From Bacteriovoracaceae bacterium (lineage in GTDB: Bacteria > Bdellovibrionota > Bacteriovoracia > Bacteriovoracales > Bacteriovoracaceae), in the NCBI GenBank assembly GCA_947377285.1, contig CANCFT010000007.1, positions 1-64,000 on the forward strand: a DNA stretch of 64,000 nucleotides. Direction: 5' to 3'. The position numbers were made by a program, and so were the translations under genes. The notes beneath the pieces are model-generated. The model worked only from the letters and a program-made list of their open reading frames with translations, searched no databases and was not told the DNA's origin. Shown here piece by piece: positions 26,324 through 35,543 of this stretch. Positions within the stretch are counted from its first letter, which is position 1. The number at the start of each line of letters is the position of its first letter.

Positions 26324-27145
26324 TTAATTGGAAAATTTAAAAAGATTTACGCTGTTTTGGTAAGCATTTATTAAAATCTCATCGAGAGATACTTCTTTTA
26401 CTTCGGCAATCTTTTCGGCAATAAAAGGAAGATAGTAAGGCGCATTTTCAAATCCTCTATAGGGATCAGGCGTAAGAAATGGAGAGTCGGTCTCTAAGAG
26501 AATTTTCTCCAACGGAGTAATCCTTAAGGCATCTCTAACATTCTCAGCATTTTTAAAAGTTATAATCCCATTAAATCCCAAACAAAAGTTTTCTGCTATT
26601 GCAAAACGTGCCAACTCTAATCCAGATGTAAAACTATGAATGACTCCCTTGCGTTTAAGTGTCGAACTAAAATTTTTTAGTACGGCCATCGTATCTTCAT
26701 CAGCATCTCTTGAATGAATGACAACTGGAAGATTGTGATCGGCCGCAATTTGCAGCTGTTCTTCAAATGCAAGAAGTTGCTCATCGCGAGGAGATTTAGA
26801 ATAATAAAAATCTAAACCAATTTCGCCAACGGCTACAATCTTTTTATTTTTTTTGGGATCGTTGAGATTTTTTAGTACGTGGGCCTTAACGATATCATTC
26901 CATTCTTTTCCTTCGTGAGGGTGAAGGCCTTGAGTGCAATAAATGTCTTCGAATTTTTCAGCAATTGAGATCACTTCATCTAAATTGTTTGGATTAGTTG
27001 AAATGGTGATCATTTTTTCTATATTATGCAGCCGAGTCTTGGCCACAATTTCTTCTCTTGAAAGTGCTTTAAGCATATCAAGATGAAAATGGGTTTCAAT
27101 AATCGGCCGTTTTAAAACAGGAATTTCTCTTTTTACTTTGCTCAT
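26324..27145 (-). CDS. tatD: TatD-family metal-dependent hydrolase (DNase)
   Basis: 273 aa. Metal ligands of the TatD TIM barrel are present: ETHFHLD, GLHPHEG, VGEIGLDFYY, VIHSRDAD, VIHSF and LLETDSPFLTPDPYRG. The family has 3'-5' DNase or esterase activity. It overlaps the VKOR-DsbA gene by 4 nt (ATGA), so translation is coupled. Last gene of the minus-strand operon from 31700. The symbol follows the family (TatD/YcfH/YjjV not separated). Confidence 0.93.
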   Translation of the reverse strand: MSKVKREIPVLKRPIIETHFHLDMLKALSREEIVAKTRLHNIEKMITISTNPNNLDEVISIAEKFEDIYCTQGLHPHEGKEWNDIVKAHVLKNLNDPKKNKKIVAVGEIGLDFYYSKSPRDEQLLAFEEQLQIAADHNLPVVIHSRDADEDTMAVLKNFSSTLKRKGVIHSFTSGLELARFAIAENFCLGFNGIITFKNAENVRDALRITPLEKILLETDSPFLTPDPYRGFENAPYYLPFIAEKIAEVKEVSLDEILINAYQNSVNLFKFSN

Positions 27146-28281
27146 TTGCCTGATCGTTTTATGACTTCGTCCATTATGGCAAACAGTTGATCAGATGGAA
27201 GTGCGCCTTCGATTTTTACTCCATTGATAAGAAAAGTTGGTGTTGATCGAATATTAAAAGGATCTGCTGCTTTAATAAGAGCGACGACTTTTTCTTTTGT
27301 TTTTGGATCGGCCACACAAGTTTCAAGTTTATTTTCTTTTATGTATTGATCGACATAACCTGATTCAAATTTATCTTGGTTTTTAAAAATGTCTTCGTGA
27401 GTTTTATCGAAGTTTGCTAATGGCATACAACTAGCTGCATAGGCCGCTTTACAAGCATATTGATGCATAGGTCGCTCCATTGAAGGATTACAACTATTAT
27501 CTAAAGGATAATAGAAATACTGAATATCAATTTTTCCAGCATAACGAGCAGCTATTGAAGGCATTTGCTCAGAGAGTGCTTTACAAGCGGGACATTCAAA
27601 ATCAGAAAAAATAACCATTTTAATTGGAGCATTACTGGCACTTGCAATTCTAAATTCAGATTCAATTTTCGGAGCTCCAAGATTGGGAAGTCCAAAATAT
27701 TGTTTAATAATATCTGTCGCGACGGCAGATTGAGTGTGTTCTTTTCCTTCTATATTTAATTTAACTAAATAACTACTGGCCAGGACAACTACTGAAAAAG
27801 CTAGGAGGTAAGTAAATGCCGGTTTAATATTCGGGCTATGTTTGAAAAACATAAAAAAGATTAACCCAGAAGTAATATAATAAAGTGTGCAAAATGGACA
27901 AAGTCCGTGAAGTACGAACAAAGAGTAAAGAAATAAGACCACACAGCCTGCAAAGTTGACTGCTAAAGTAAAATAGATTGTTCTTTCATAATGTTCATTT
28001 TTTAAAACAAGTCCAAGCATAGTTAAGGCACCGATTAATACTCCAAAAATAGAAATAGGAACATTGAAAATATTAGATGCACTCGAAAGCGTCGTTTTAT
28101 CACAATTAAAAAATTGGTTAACATTACAAAGTGATTTTCCTTCTAAACCAGTAGGGAATCGCAAATCAAAATAATGCTGAGTAAGATATAATGAAAATCC
28201 AATCATTAATGAACTTAAAACAATCAGAATAATAGTCGTGTTTAAAGTGCGTTCATGATGAATAGAGGTATGTTTTTTCAT
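27142..28281 (-). CDS. VKOR-DsbA fusion thiol oxidoreductase
   Basis: 379 aa from ATG 28281, chosen because GGAG lies 10 nt upstream; a TTG five codons earlier overlaps that SD. The N-terminal part (about 15-170) is a four-to-five-helix VKOR domain with loop cysteines (LCN...FNCDK) and CPFC. The C-terminal thioredoxin-like domain has CPAC, like DsbA. Together they oxidise cysteines of exported proteins and reoxidise via quinone. The many Cys-paired secreted proteins of this window are likely clients. Confidence 0.92.
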   Translation of the reverse strand: MKKHTSIHHERTLNTTIILIVLSSLMIGFSLYLTQHYFDLRFPTGLEGKSLCNVNQFFNCDKTTLSSASNIFNVPISIFGVLIGALTMLGLVLKNEHYERTIYFTLAVNFAGCVVLFLYSLFVLHGLCPFCTLYYITSGLIFFMFFKHSPNIKPAFTYLLAFSVVVLASSYLVKLNIEGKEHTQSAVATDIIKQYFGLPNLGAPKIESEFRIASASNAPIKMVIFSDFECPACKALSEQMPSIAARYAGKIDIQYFYYPLDNSCNPSMERPMHQYACKAAYAASCMPLANFDKTHEDIFKNQDKFESGYVDQYIKENKLETCVADPKTKEKVVALIKAADPFNIRSTPTFLINGVKIEGALPSDQLFAIMDEVIKRSGK

Positions 28282-28296
28282 AAGTCGTAACTCCAA

Positions 28297-28878
28297 TTAG
28301 GGAATATAGATGTTCCAATTGCGATCAGTTGTTTTATTTCTTCGGTAACTAAAAAAGAGTTCATTGGTAAAGGTATCAATGCCAGATTCTTCAATAATAA
28401 TACCAGGAAAATATTCATTTAATTGAATCATAGTCATTGCCAATAAATCAAAAAATATTTTGCCATCTTTTGCTTGAAAGACTTTTGGGTTAGAAAAATG
28501 GCTTTTAAAGTCTGATTGAACAACGTATTGATCCAATTTTATATGAGGTCCAATAAAAGCATAATTTGGTTTAATTTTTTCAATCAGCTCATGTCTTAGA
28601 ATTTCTGACTCTAAGCCGCGCCAACCAGCATGAACCATCGCATGGCCGTGTTCTCCTAATAGAAGAATAGGCACACAGTCCGCCGTGAGAATGGCCAATG
28701 GGGTTTTTGAATCTCCCACGATGCCGTCGGCAACTTGCTCTGAACAAAATTTTTCATTTAAGACAATATTTGAGTGTGTTTGTTTAACTCGGGTTAAATC
28801 AAAATCAGGACGAGATTGATAAACACAAAATGAACCGCGAGGAAGATCTTTTTTGAATACTAAGACTGCATTAGGCAT
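28297..28878 (-). CDS. pgeF: PgeF/YfiH-family multicopper-like purine nucleoside / laccase-domain protein
   Basis: 193 aa, shorter than the usual 240. The family motifs are visible: QTHS, LTADCVPILL and VHAGWRG, which supply the His-Cys-His zinc site. In E. coli YfiH edits mis-incorporated residues in peptidoglycan precursors; other members act on purine nucleosides. It lies between rluD (upstream by 9 nt) and the VKOR-DsbA gene, a common rluD-pgeF order. Confidence 0.9.
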   Translation of the reverse strand: MPNAVLVFKKDLPRGSFCVYQSRPDFDLTRVKQTHSNIVLNEKFCSEQVADGIVGDSKTPLAILTADCVPILLLGEHGHAMVHAGWRGLESEILRHELIEKIKPNYAFIGPHIKLDQYVVQSDFKSHFSNPKVFQAKDGKIFFDLLAMTMIQLNEYFPGIIIEESGIDTFTNELFFSYRRNKTTDRNWNIYIP

Positions 28879-28887
28879 TCAATACTC

Positions 28888-29922
28888 TTAGATATTTTTT
28901 ATACTTTGTCTCGAAAATTCTAAAACATCTAGGAACAATTTTGGAGCTGGTATTTCAAATCGTAATCTTTGACCGGTAATCGGGTGAACTAGTCCCAAAA
29001 TCTTGGCGTGAAGAAATGGATAATTATAATCGCCAATAATTTCTTTATAGGCAGGGCCCAGTTTCATCATATGTTCATTTTTAGAACTGTACATAGAATC
29101 GCAAATGATCGGCATTTTTAAAATATCTGCCGAGTGAACGCGGATTTGGTGAGTCCGTCCAGTTTCTAATTTATATTCCATATGTAAATGGCGGTCGTAA
29201 ATTTCTAAAACTTTATAATGAGTAATGGCCGTTTTACCACGAGTCCCACTATTTTTCATTTTTAAGCGGTTGTGCGGATCGCGACCAATGAGACTTTCAA
29301 TGGTCCCATAGGACTGACATCGACTTTTAATAACAAGGGCTTCATACACTCGTTCAATATCATGAGTTGAAAAAAGAAGTACTAAACCTTCGTGACACGC
29401 CTGAGTTTTTGCAATAACCATTACTCCACTTGTCCCTTTGTCGAGACGGTGAACAATTCCAGGGCGCTTTTGATCGCCAATCCCAGTGAGGTCTTTGCAA
29501 TGCCATAAAACAGCATTAACTAAAGTTCCTGAATAATTTCCAGGGGCCGGGTGAGTGACCATACCTGCGGGTTTATTAACAAAAAGTAAATGCTCGTCTT
29601 CATAGAGAATTTCTAATGGAATGTTTTCAGCTTCAACAGTGCTTTCCATTGGAGGTGGAACTAGGATTTCAATGATTGTTCCTACCGGAGGCATTTTTTT
29701 TAATTCAATTTTTGGTATGGGAAGAGGAGAGTCATCACCCACAACAATTTGTTCTTTTAAAAAAAGATTTTTTAAAAAAGTTCTGGAATGCCCAGAAGAT
29801 TTTTCAGCGAGAAATTGATCGAGGCGTTTGTATTTTTCACGATCTTCTGCTGTTATGGTAAAAGAAATGAATTCATCTTCTGATTTTTCTGAATCTTGAC
29901 TTGTATCTACTTGATTGTCCAC
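28888..29922 (-). CDS. rluD: RluD-family 23S rRNA pseudouridine synthase
   Basis: 344 aa. An S4 RNA-binding domain (about 30-95) precedes the catalytic domain, which has VHRLDKGTSGVMVIAKT with the catalytic Asp, then LETGRTHQIRVH and HAKILGLVHP. It isomerises uridines of helix 69 or related sites. The first 25 residues are acidic and unlike the family. It is 15 nt after the J/HTH gene. Confidence 0.94.
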   Translation of the reverse strand: MDNQVDTSQDSEKSEDEFISFTITAEDREKYKRLDQFLAEKSSGHSRTFLKNLFLKEQIVVGDDSPLPIPKIELKKMPPVGTIIEILVPPPMESTVEAENIPLEILYEDEHLLFVNKPAGMVTHPAPGNYSGTLVNAVLWHCKDLTGIGDQKRPGIVHRLDKGTSGVMVIAKTQACHEGLVLLFSTHDIERVYEALVIKSRCQSYGTIESLIGRDPHNRLKMKNSGTRGKTAITHYKVLEIYDRHLHMEYKLETGRTHQIRVHSADILKMPIICDSMYSSKNEHMMKLGPAYKEIIGDYNYPFLHAKILGLVHPITGQRLRFEIPAPKLFLDVLEFSRQSIKNI

Positions 29923-29937
29923 GTGGCTTCTACTCGA

Positions 29938-30744
29938 TTAAGGTTTTAACTTCTTCATTCGAGCGACGTAAGAGTTGGCTACAATTTCCGGCCTAAGTTT
30001 TAAACATTTCGCGTATTGAAAGACAAATCCGCGAACATAAACTGGGGCAGGAAGTTTATCGTAGTCTTCACTCTCGATTCCCTGAAGATAAAGTCTGGAG
30101 ACCTTAGTCATATCACTTAAACGCTCAAGGTCAACACTTTTGTACTCGCGGATTTTGCGAAGAAAGTCTCCTGTAAATTCAGTTGCATCTTCAATTTCTT
30201 TATCAAATTCAGCATTGACTTCAAAATCGAGGGCAAAGTGTTTTTGTGTGACGAGTCTGGTTACATTTGTTGTATTTGATAGGGTTTGAGCGGCCCTTGG
30301 AGACATTTCTCCACTTGAAATAGGAGCAGAAGACTGAGAGTTGAGTTTAAATTCTTCACGGAGCATGGCACTTACTGGAGCGCCAATTGGCTTGGCCACT
30401 GTTGCAAATGAAGTTTCTGCTCTCACTTGAGTAGAACGTTCAGACAAATTGCTGTAGTTCAGTGCATTTATTTCTCGGTTAAATCCACGTGCTTCATCAT
30501 ATCGCTTTCTTTTCATTGGATCTGAAAGAATAGAATAAGCTTCTTCAACTAATTCTAAAACATTTCGGCATTCTTCCTGACTCATTAAAGAGTACAGAGC
30601 AAGTGAATCAGAAGAGTAAGCTGACTTCGCTCTTAAATAGCTATGGTAAACTTCTTCTGACCTGGCGGTTGAATGAATTTCTAAAACTTCATAATAATTT
30701 TTTAAATCACTGCTCATTCGTACTGTCTCAGCTATCTGTTGCAT
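29938..30744 (-). CDS. Degenerate J-domain plus RodZ-like HTH protein
   Basis: 268 aa from ATG 30744; ATG 30717 is also possible. Residues 15-85 look like a J-domain (YYEVLEI...AYSILSDPMKRKRYDEARGF) but the HPD tripeptide that activates DnaK is missing. A disordered stretch follows, then at about 190-265 an HTH_25 domain as in RodZ (FLRKIREYKSVDLERLSDMTKVSRLYLQGIE...LPAPVYVRGFVFQYAKCL). No TM helix. Overlaps the ParA-like gene by 1 nt. Probably a DNA- or cytoskeleton-binding adaptor. Confidence 0.82.
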   Translation of the reverse strand: MQQIAETVRMSSDLKNYYEVLEIHSTARSEEVYHSYLRAKSAYSSDSLALYSLMSQEECRNVLELVEEAYSILSDPMKRKRYDEARGFNREINALNYSNLSERSTQVRAETSFATVAKPIGAPVSAMLREEFKLNSQSSAPISSGEMSPRAAQTLSNTTNVTRLVTQKHFALDFEVNAEFDKEIEDATEFTGDFLRKIREYKSVDLERLSDMTKVSRLYLQGIESEDYDKLPAPVYVRGFVFQYAKCLKLRPEIVANSYVARMKKLKP

Positions 30745-31700
30745 TAATTAATATTGAGTAGGCGGTGGATAATACGGTCAAAATTATTCACAAGAGTTGA
30801 ATTAGGAAATTCCATTAATAATGGTTTTCTTTTTTTCACACTCTGCCAAACGGTAGCATCGTAATCGAGGTATCCCACATAATCGAGATTGATTCCAAAA
30901 TATCTTTTACTAATCAATTTCATGGAAAAACCAATATCAATATCTGCTTGAGTGCGGACTTGATTGATAATCAGACGCGGAGTTAATTTATTAATTTCTG
31001 AACGAAGTTTCTGTCCAACAATTGGATTGATTTCAATCACGCGGTTGATGAGATCCGCCGGTGTAGAATTCTGAGAAAGTTTTGCATTCATAGCTTGGTC
31101 TATAAGCGGACCAATTTCTAAAAGCTCTTCCGCCATTTTTAATTTTCTGTGATAGACAGCTTTAATAAATCGGTAAGAGTTCTCAATTGATGTTGGCTCA
31201 GGAAGAGTCGTAATTATCCCTTGATCTGCTGAGATAAAAAAATCAATAGTATTAAAAGTTGTCCCTGCACCAAGATCTAATAAAACATAATCGACAGGAA
31301 GCTCACTCAATTGATTGAGAAGTTTTGCTTTTTGCATTTGTTTTAAATTAGCTATCCCTAAGTCATCTTGGGCGCCACTAATTATAAATAAATTATTGAT
31401 GGCCGTCGGAGTAAGTAATTCGTTTAAGCTACGAACTTTTTTTGAAAGATAGTCTGAAAGAGTTTTTTCAGGAATAGGCACACCCAAACAAGTATGTAAG
31501 TTGGCCCCACCTAAATCTAAATCAATTGCAGCTACTTTATGACCCATTAAGGCAAGACAGATTGCGAGATTGGCCGTGACTAGGCTTTTTCCAACGCCAC
31601 CCTTTCCACCGCCAATGGCCCAGACTTTTTGTTGCCCATGTGAACCCAAATGCTTTTGAAATTCACTGTTTAAGCTTGATTGATCATTTAATATAGACAC
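30744..31700 (-). CDS. ParA/MinD-superfamily ATPase, FlhG-like
   Basis: 318 aa. The deviant Walker A GGKGGVGKS lies at 31-39, switch I/II are DLDLGGANLHTCLG and LLDLGAG, and DQGIITTLPEPTSIENSYRF is typical of FlhG/FleN/MinD-like proteins. A 22-residue N-terminal extension precedes the P-loop. No flagellar genes are in the window, so a flagellar-number role is only possible. First gene of a six-gene operon ending with tatD. Confidence 0.88.
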   Translation of the reverse strand: MSILNDQSSLNSEFQKHLGSHGQQKVWAIGGGKGGVGKSLVTANLAICLALMGHKVAAIDLDLGGANLHTCLGVPIPEKTLSDYLSKKVRSLNELLTPTAINNLFIISGAQDDLGIANLKQMQKAKLLNQLSELPVDYVLLDLGAGTTFNTIDFFISADQGIITTLPEPTSIENSYRFIKAVYHRKLKMAEELLEIGPLIDQAMNAKLSQNSTPADLINRVIEINPIVGQKLRSEINKLTPRLIINQVRTQADIDIGFSMKLISKRYFGINLDYVGYLDYDATVWQSVKKRKPLLMEFPNSTLVNNFDRIIHRLLNIN

Positions 31701-31940
31701 AAGATTCCATCCTCTTCTAACAGGGCTTTAATCCACAATTCTAGCAGATGTTTTATTTTATTATAGGAAGAATTCGGCAGAATGAAAGAAAAAATAGCAA
31801 AGTCATTGGTACTATTGAAGTTGTAAATAATGCAGAGAGATTTACAGTAGTGCGACTTCTCTGTAAGCTATATATATATTAGGTACTTGAATGGAATATA
31901 TGATCAACTTTGTTGGTTATTGGACACTTTGGAGCCACTC

Positions 31941-32606
31941 ATGGGACAAACCCTATCTTCACAATTAAGAATGACTTCGCCAATGCGAATGCGCTCAGAC
32001 TTACATATCAAAAGAAAGCTGTGGCATATGGCCACAGGACTTACTGGCTTAATCTTTTATTATAAGTCTGGTTTCTCAAGTGATAAAACAGCTACAATCC
32101 TCCTTATTTTTTCAGCTTGTTCATTCCTGGTTGAATTTTTAAGACTCCGAAATGAGCAAGTGAACCAATTACTAATGGTTTTGATGAAACCCGTGATGAG
32201 AGAATCTGAAAAAAATTCAATAAGCGGAATGCCGTTTTACGCTTTAGGTGTTTCACTTTCCCTTTTCTTTTTCCCAGAACGATTAGCAATACTTTCTATA
32301 CTTTTTTTAATTTTCGCCGACCCAATGGCTTCATTGTGTGGTGTCCTTTATGGACGAGATAAAATCTTGCCGAATAAATCACTCCAGGGAACAATGGCAG
32401 CTTTTTCGGTTTGCTATATAGTCACTTTGGTTTACGGGTTAATACATGCCAGTCCAAATATAAACTTATTGGTTTTTTCAATAGCCGCAGGATTGATTGG
32501 TGCAATGTCAGAGTTATGCTCACAATTTATAGATGATAATCTTTGCATACCTGTACTTTCTGGACTTGGGTTATTTTTAGTTAATATAATGATTCAGGTT
32601 TTTTAG
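31941..32606 (+). CDS. Dolichol/phytol-kinase-like CTP-dependent membrane kinase
   Basis: 221 aa from ATG 31941, chosen because GGAG lies 6 nt upstream; an in-frame TTG at 31887 would add 18 residues. Six or seven hydrophobic segments. HIKRKLWHMATG at the front and IFADPMASLCGVLYGRDKI...NKSLQGTMA later match the SEC59/VTE5 family, which phosphorylates polyisoprenols. GD is replaced by AD, as in some members. The 240-bp gap before it shows only an A+T-rich promoter-like TATATATATT near 31870. Confidence 0.75.
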   Translation: MGQTLSSQLRMTSPMRMRSDLHIKRKLWHMATGLTGLIFYYKSGFSSDKTATILLIFSACSFLVEFLRLRNEQVNQLLMVLMKPVMRESEKNSISGMPFYALGVSLSLFFFPERLAILSILFLIFADPMASLCGVLYGRDKILPNKSLQGTMAAFSVCYIVTLVYGLIHASPNINLLVFSIAAGLIGAMSELCSQFIDDNLCIPVLSGLGLFLVNIMIQVF

Positions 32607-32619
32607 ATCCTATTAAGTA

Positions 32620-33273
32620 CTAGCAGGCATTTTTGAATTCATTGAACTCTAGGCGTTCAAAGTTTTTTATTGCTTCGCCAATTTCGCTGTTTTCAGTATC
32701 GGGATTTTCACCAACTAATAGCGCATCCATCATTCTTACTCTTTCAGTTAATGAAGTACTTTCAAGAAATATTTTTTTCAATTCAATATCTTTTAAAACA
32801 AACATACATAAATTATTAATTAACTTGGTCGGTGAGCTTATATCTTTCATAAAACGTTCTTTCTCACGAGTAGAATGTATATGGCGATCGATCCAGTTCT
32901 CCAGAACAAAGTGCAATCTCTCAATTGCATGGTCAGTAATTTTTTGTTTTTTTTCATCTACATCATAATAATGAGACGTATGATAAAGAGGGTAGGGTTC
33001 CTCTTGGTCCATATCTAGAAGTTTTATACGGATTAAACCTTGTACTATAACACTCAAGCTACCATCACTATTATGTTCTACTAGAATAATGCGTCCTAGT
33101 GTTCCAACCCCCTTTGATCGGCCATGAGGATGGTAAAAAGCGATATCGCTACTATTTTGATAACTGTTAAGAAGCATTTGTTTAGAAGTATGATCACTTA
33201 CAGTCAGAGGAATAATTGTCTGTGGGTAGAAGACATTGTTAAAAAGAAATAGAGTTGGGACCGAGCTTTTCAT
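32620..33273 (-). CDS. Stand-alone Lon N-terminal (substrate-binding) domain protein
   Basis: 217 aa. FLFNNVFYPQTIIPLTV opens like the Lon N-domain, followed by VGTLGRIILVEHNSDGSLSVIVQGLIRIKLL and a helical half. No AAA+ or protease domain. Such proteins are widespread and of uncertain function; substrate or polymer recognition is inferred. Monocistronic and convergent to the dolichol-kinase-like gene, 13 nt apart. Confidence 0.88.
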   Translation of the reverse strand: MKSSVPTLFLFNNVFYPQTIIPLTVSDHTSKQMLLNSYQNSSDIAFYHPHGRSKGVGTLGRIILVEHNSDGSLSVIVQGLIRIKLLDMDQEEPYPLYHTSHYYDVDEKKQKITDHAIERLHFVLENWIDRHIHSTREKERFMKDISSPTKLINNLCMFVLKDIELKKIFLESTSLTERVRMMDALLVGENPDTENSEIGEAIKNFERLEFNEFKNAC

Positions 33274-33376
33274 GATGTTATTTTAGAATGAAATTGGTAA
33301 ATATTAAGAATTCAACCTATTGCCTTGAATTCTCGACCAGGTATTGAGATAATATTGCCAACTCTTCGAGGTCCTA

Positions 33377-34240
33377 GTGATTAAACACCATAAGCCCACC
33401 ATAATTCGAAAAATTTGGGGGGGACATAAGCTTCTCCAAATGAAAAATATTTCTACTAAGAGTAGTCTGGGCCTTGAGCCCATTGGTGAAACTTTAGAAA
33501 TTTCGGAAAAGACTCTACCTTATCTCGCAAAATTTATTGATACAAATGAAGCGCTCTCGATTCAAGTCCATCCAGGTGATGAGTATGCACGTATTCATGA
33601 AAATTCGCTCGGAAAGTCAGAGTGTTGGATTATTTTAGAAGCAGAAATAGATGCAGGGATATTCCTCGGTTTAAAATCATATGTGACAAAAGAGTTTTTA
33701 GAAAATGCACTCCTTGAAAAAAAAGAAATCAATGAATTGTTAAATTTTTATCCTGTAGAAAAAGGGGATTTCTTTTTTGTTCCTGCCGGTAGTATTCACG
33801 CCATAGGCGCCGGGGTTACACTAGCTGAAGTTCAACAAAATTCGGGTATTACCTATAGAGTTTGGGATTGGAATAGAGTTGATCTATTGGGGAATGCCCG
33901 CGATTTACATGTCAAAAAATCGATAGACGTAATAGAGTTTGCTCAAGAGAAAAATAATCCTGATTACTTTCAGATGAAAAAAAATCTTTTAGAGAGACAA
34001 GGTCTAAGTGAACTTTGCCACCATTTTGACTTTCATTTGTTTATATTAAATTTAAATGCAGGAGACGTTTTTAAAAAAGTATTAGATAAAAATGCGCGCC
34101 CTTGCTCTGTTATGAATCTCACAGGAGACATTTCAATAAACGGAATTAAAGTTGATTCTTATGGATCTGTGACATTAGAGCAAGAGTCTGAGTTAATCAT
34201 TAATTCTTCAGTGAAGAGCACACTCTTAATCATTTTTTAA
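33377..34240 (+). CDS. manA: Mannose-6-phosphate isomerase, class I
   Basis: 287 aa, shorter than the E. coli enzyme but close to compact class I forms. GTG start with GAGG 6 nt upstream. Metal ligands: Gln and His of SIQVHPGD, Glu of GKSECW, His of VPAGSIHAIGAG. The C-terminal half has the TYRVWDWNR arginine. It interconverts fructose-6-P and mannose-6-P for glycan precursors. Confidence 0.93.
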   Translation: MIKHHKPTIIRKIWGGHKLLQMKNISTKSSLGLEPIGETLEISEKTLPYLAKFIDTNEALSIQVHPGDEYARIHENSLGKSECWIILEAEIDAGIFLGLKSYVTKEFLENALLEKKEINELLNFYPVEKGDFFFVPAGSIHAIGAGVTLAEVQQNSGITYRVWDWNRVDLLGNARDLHVKKSIDVIEFAQEKNNPDYFQMKKNLLERQGLSELCHHFDFHLFILNLNAGDVFKKVLDKNARPCSVMNLTGDISINGIKVDSYGSVTLEQESELIINSSVKSTLLIIF

Positions 34241-34243
34241 AAA

Positions 34244-34277
34244 AAGCCTCGGCTTACGGGGGAATAAGTCAAGGCTT
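34244..34277 (-). terminator. Rho-independent terminator of the small secreted-protein gene
   Basis: A 13-bp stem with one mismatch and one wobble. On the minus strand it is followed by T7. A second perfect 9-bp hairpin (34281-34289 with 34298-34306) lies between it and the stop codon at 34316. Confidence 0.82.
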
Positions 34278-34315
34278 GAGTATCACTTGCTTTGGGACAA
34301 GTGATAAATTGAATT

Positions 34316-34657
34316 TTATTTTTGCTCACAACTCAAAGGATAGGTAACTTCATGACCAGATTTCGCTTTGATAATAATATAATCTTCTACATCAGAAAAA
34401 TGAGCTGCATCTGAAATATGGATTGTATGCTTTTGATTTTCAAAATCTACAATTTTAGTCATTCCTTTTTCTGTAGTTCGAACACGTGAAGGAACAGAGG
34501 CTAATTCTCTTTTAGTTGTGACATCAAATTCGTTATAAAAAGTAACTTTCGTATCTTTAATTTCAAAAATTTTATTTGACCTAGGAGTGTGACAAAGGAT
34601 ATTTGCACTCGCTGAAAAGCTAAGAATTGAAACGATTGTCATTAATAAAGTTTTCAT
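34316..34657 (-). CDS. Small secreted protein, unknown
   Basis: 113 aa. Signal peptide MKTLLMTIVSILSFSASA. The mature part is about 95 residues, beta-rich, with two cysteines (LCHT and LSCEQ at the end) that could close one disulfide. SD GAGAG precedes the ATG. Monocistronic with its own terminator. No family recognised. Confidence 0.65.
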   Translation of the reverse strand: MKTLLMTIVSILSFSASANILCHTPRSNKIFEIKDTKVTFYNEFDVTTKRELASVPSRVRTTEKGMTKIVDFENQKHTIHISDAAHFSDVEDYIIIKAKSGHEVTYPLSCEQK

Positions 34658-34769
34658 AATTCACTCTCTTTTTTAAGTTTGCTTGTGTTGTATAAAGCAA
34701 GGAGAGTGCCAGGATTTGGGATGGGAATAATAGGGGTTAGAGAAGTGGTTTGTGTAAAATTAAAACATG

Positions 34770-34788
34770 GTGTTTAAAATTTAGACAC
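34770..34788. promoter_or_regulatory. 19-bp palindrome with TGTYTAAAATTTAGACA core, copy 1
   Basis: GTGTTTAAA-A-TTTAGACAC, with one mismatch. It shares its 17-bp core with the palindrome at 54524-54554. Six T residues follow on the plus strand, so it may double as a weak terminator. Confidence 0.45.
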
Positions 34789-34799
34789 TTTTTTGTAAT

Positions 34800-34832
34800 C
34801 CTCTTAAGGATCCTCTTAAGGATCCTCTTAAG
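34800..34832. repeat. 12-bp tandem repeat, 2.75 copies
   Basis: Unit CCTCTTAAGGAT at 34800-34811, 34812-34823 and partial 34824-34832. It lies directly after the stop of the Fe-S protein gene. Each unit is rich in short palindromes (CTTAAG, GGATCC). Confidence 0.85.
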
Positions 34833-34849
34833 AAAGGACGTGAATTCAT

Positions 34850-35542
34850 TTATATGAGGTCTGCTTGATTCATATGATAATTCATTTGATCTATTTCATA
34901 TTGATGTTCATCTTTATATGGGCATATATTTCGGGATTTGCAGGTTTTTCCACAAACTGAATTTGTACTTTTGCGATATGTGGCACAACTATTAATATTA
35001 AATTCAGCGAGATCTCTAATTGAGTTGGCAGGACATGCCTTAATACAAGGCTTATCAATACAAAGTATACATGGAGAGATAAAATCTTGATTTTTAATAG
35101 TGGGTACATATTTTGTAATAAAAGCACATCTAAGAGCAAACCAAAGACCATAAGTATCATTAATATCCAAACCAAGAAGTGATTTTCGCGAGATATTCAT
35201 GGCCCTTGCTATTCTTTGTAATGGCACGTTTATTTGCTGGTGAGGAAATATAATTCGGCACTCACTTTTCAAATATTTTTGTGCAAATTTATGTACTTGT
35301 TCAATTGAAAATTGATCTATTGGATTTTCTTTTTCATTCAGTGGATGAGGTAGGTGATTCCAAAGATCTTTTCCACCATGACCTACCAGGCAAATAAAAT
35401 CATCACTTGCATAAATAATATTTTGTTCTTCAAAATTTTTTAAAATTTCTTCTGGTAGGTCTTTTATTAGTAGACTAGAAAAAATATTCAAACCTACTAC
35501 TGTAAAATCCATAATAACGTCTGAAAAATTTTCTATGGTCAT
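34850..35542 (-). CDS. 4Fe-4S protein related to epoxyqueuosine reductase C-terminal region
   Basis: 230 aa. Residues about 145-215 carry a ferredoxin-like cluster motif CILCIDKPCIKACPANSI, then CATYRK, CGKTC and CPY, giving ligands for two 4Fe-4S clusters. RARAMNISRKSLLGLDIND...YGLWFALRCAF before it recalls QueG-like and MMACHC-like reductases, but the corrinoid domain is absent or very divergent. The ATG follows the upstream stop by 1 nt, so translation is coupled to the phytase-like gene. Function unknown; a redox role is likely. Confidence 0.7.
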   Translation of the reverse strand: MTIENFSDVIMDFTVVGLNIFSSLLIKDLPEEILKNFEEQNIIYASDDFICLVGHGGKDLWNHLPHPLNEKENPIDQFSIEQVHKFAQKYLKSECRIIFPHQQINVPLQRIARAMNISRKSLLGLDINDTYGLWFALRCAFITKYVPTIKNQDFISPCILCIDKPCIKACPANSIRDLAEFNINSCATYRKSTNSVCGKTCKSRNICPYKDEHQYEIDQMNYHMNQADLI

Positions 35543-35543
35543 A

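Noticed and set aside
34800-34832. Repeated BamHI/AflII-like sites, considered as cloning or vector residue
   Set aside because: Flanks are ordinary host-like DNA and the unit does not match a linker arrangement.
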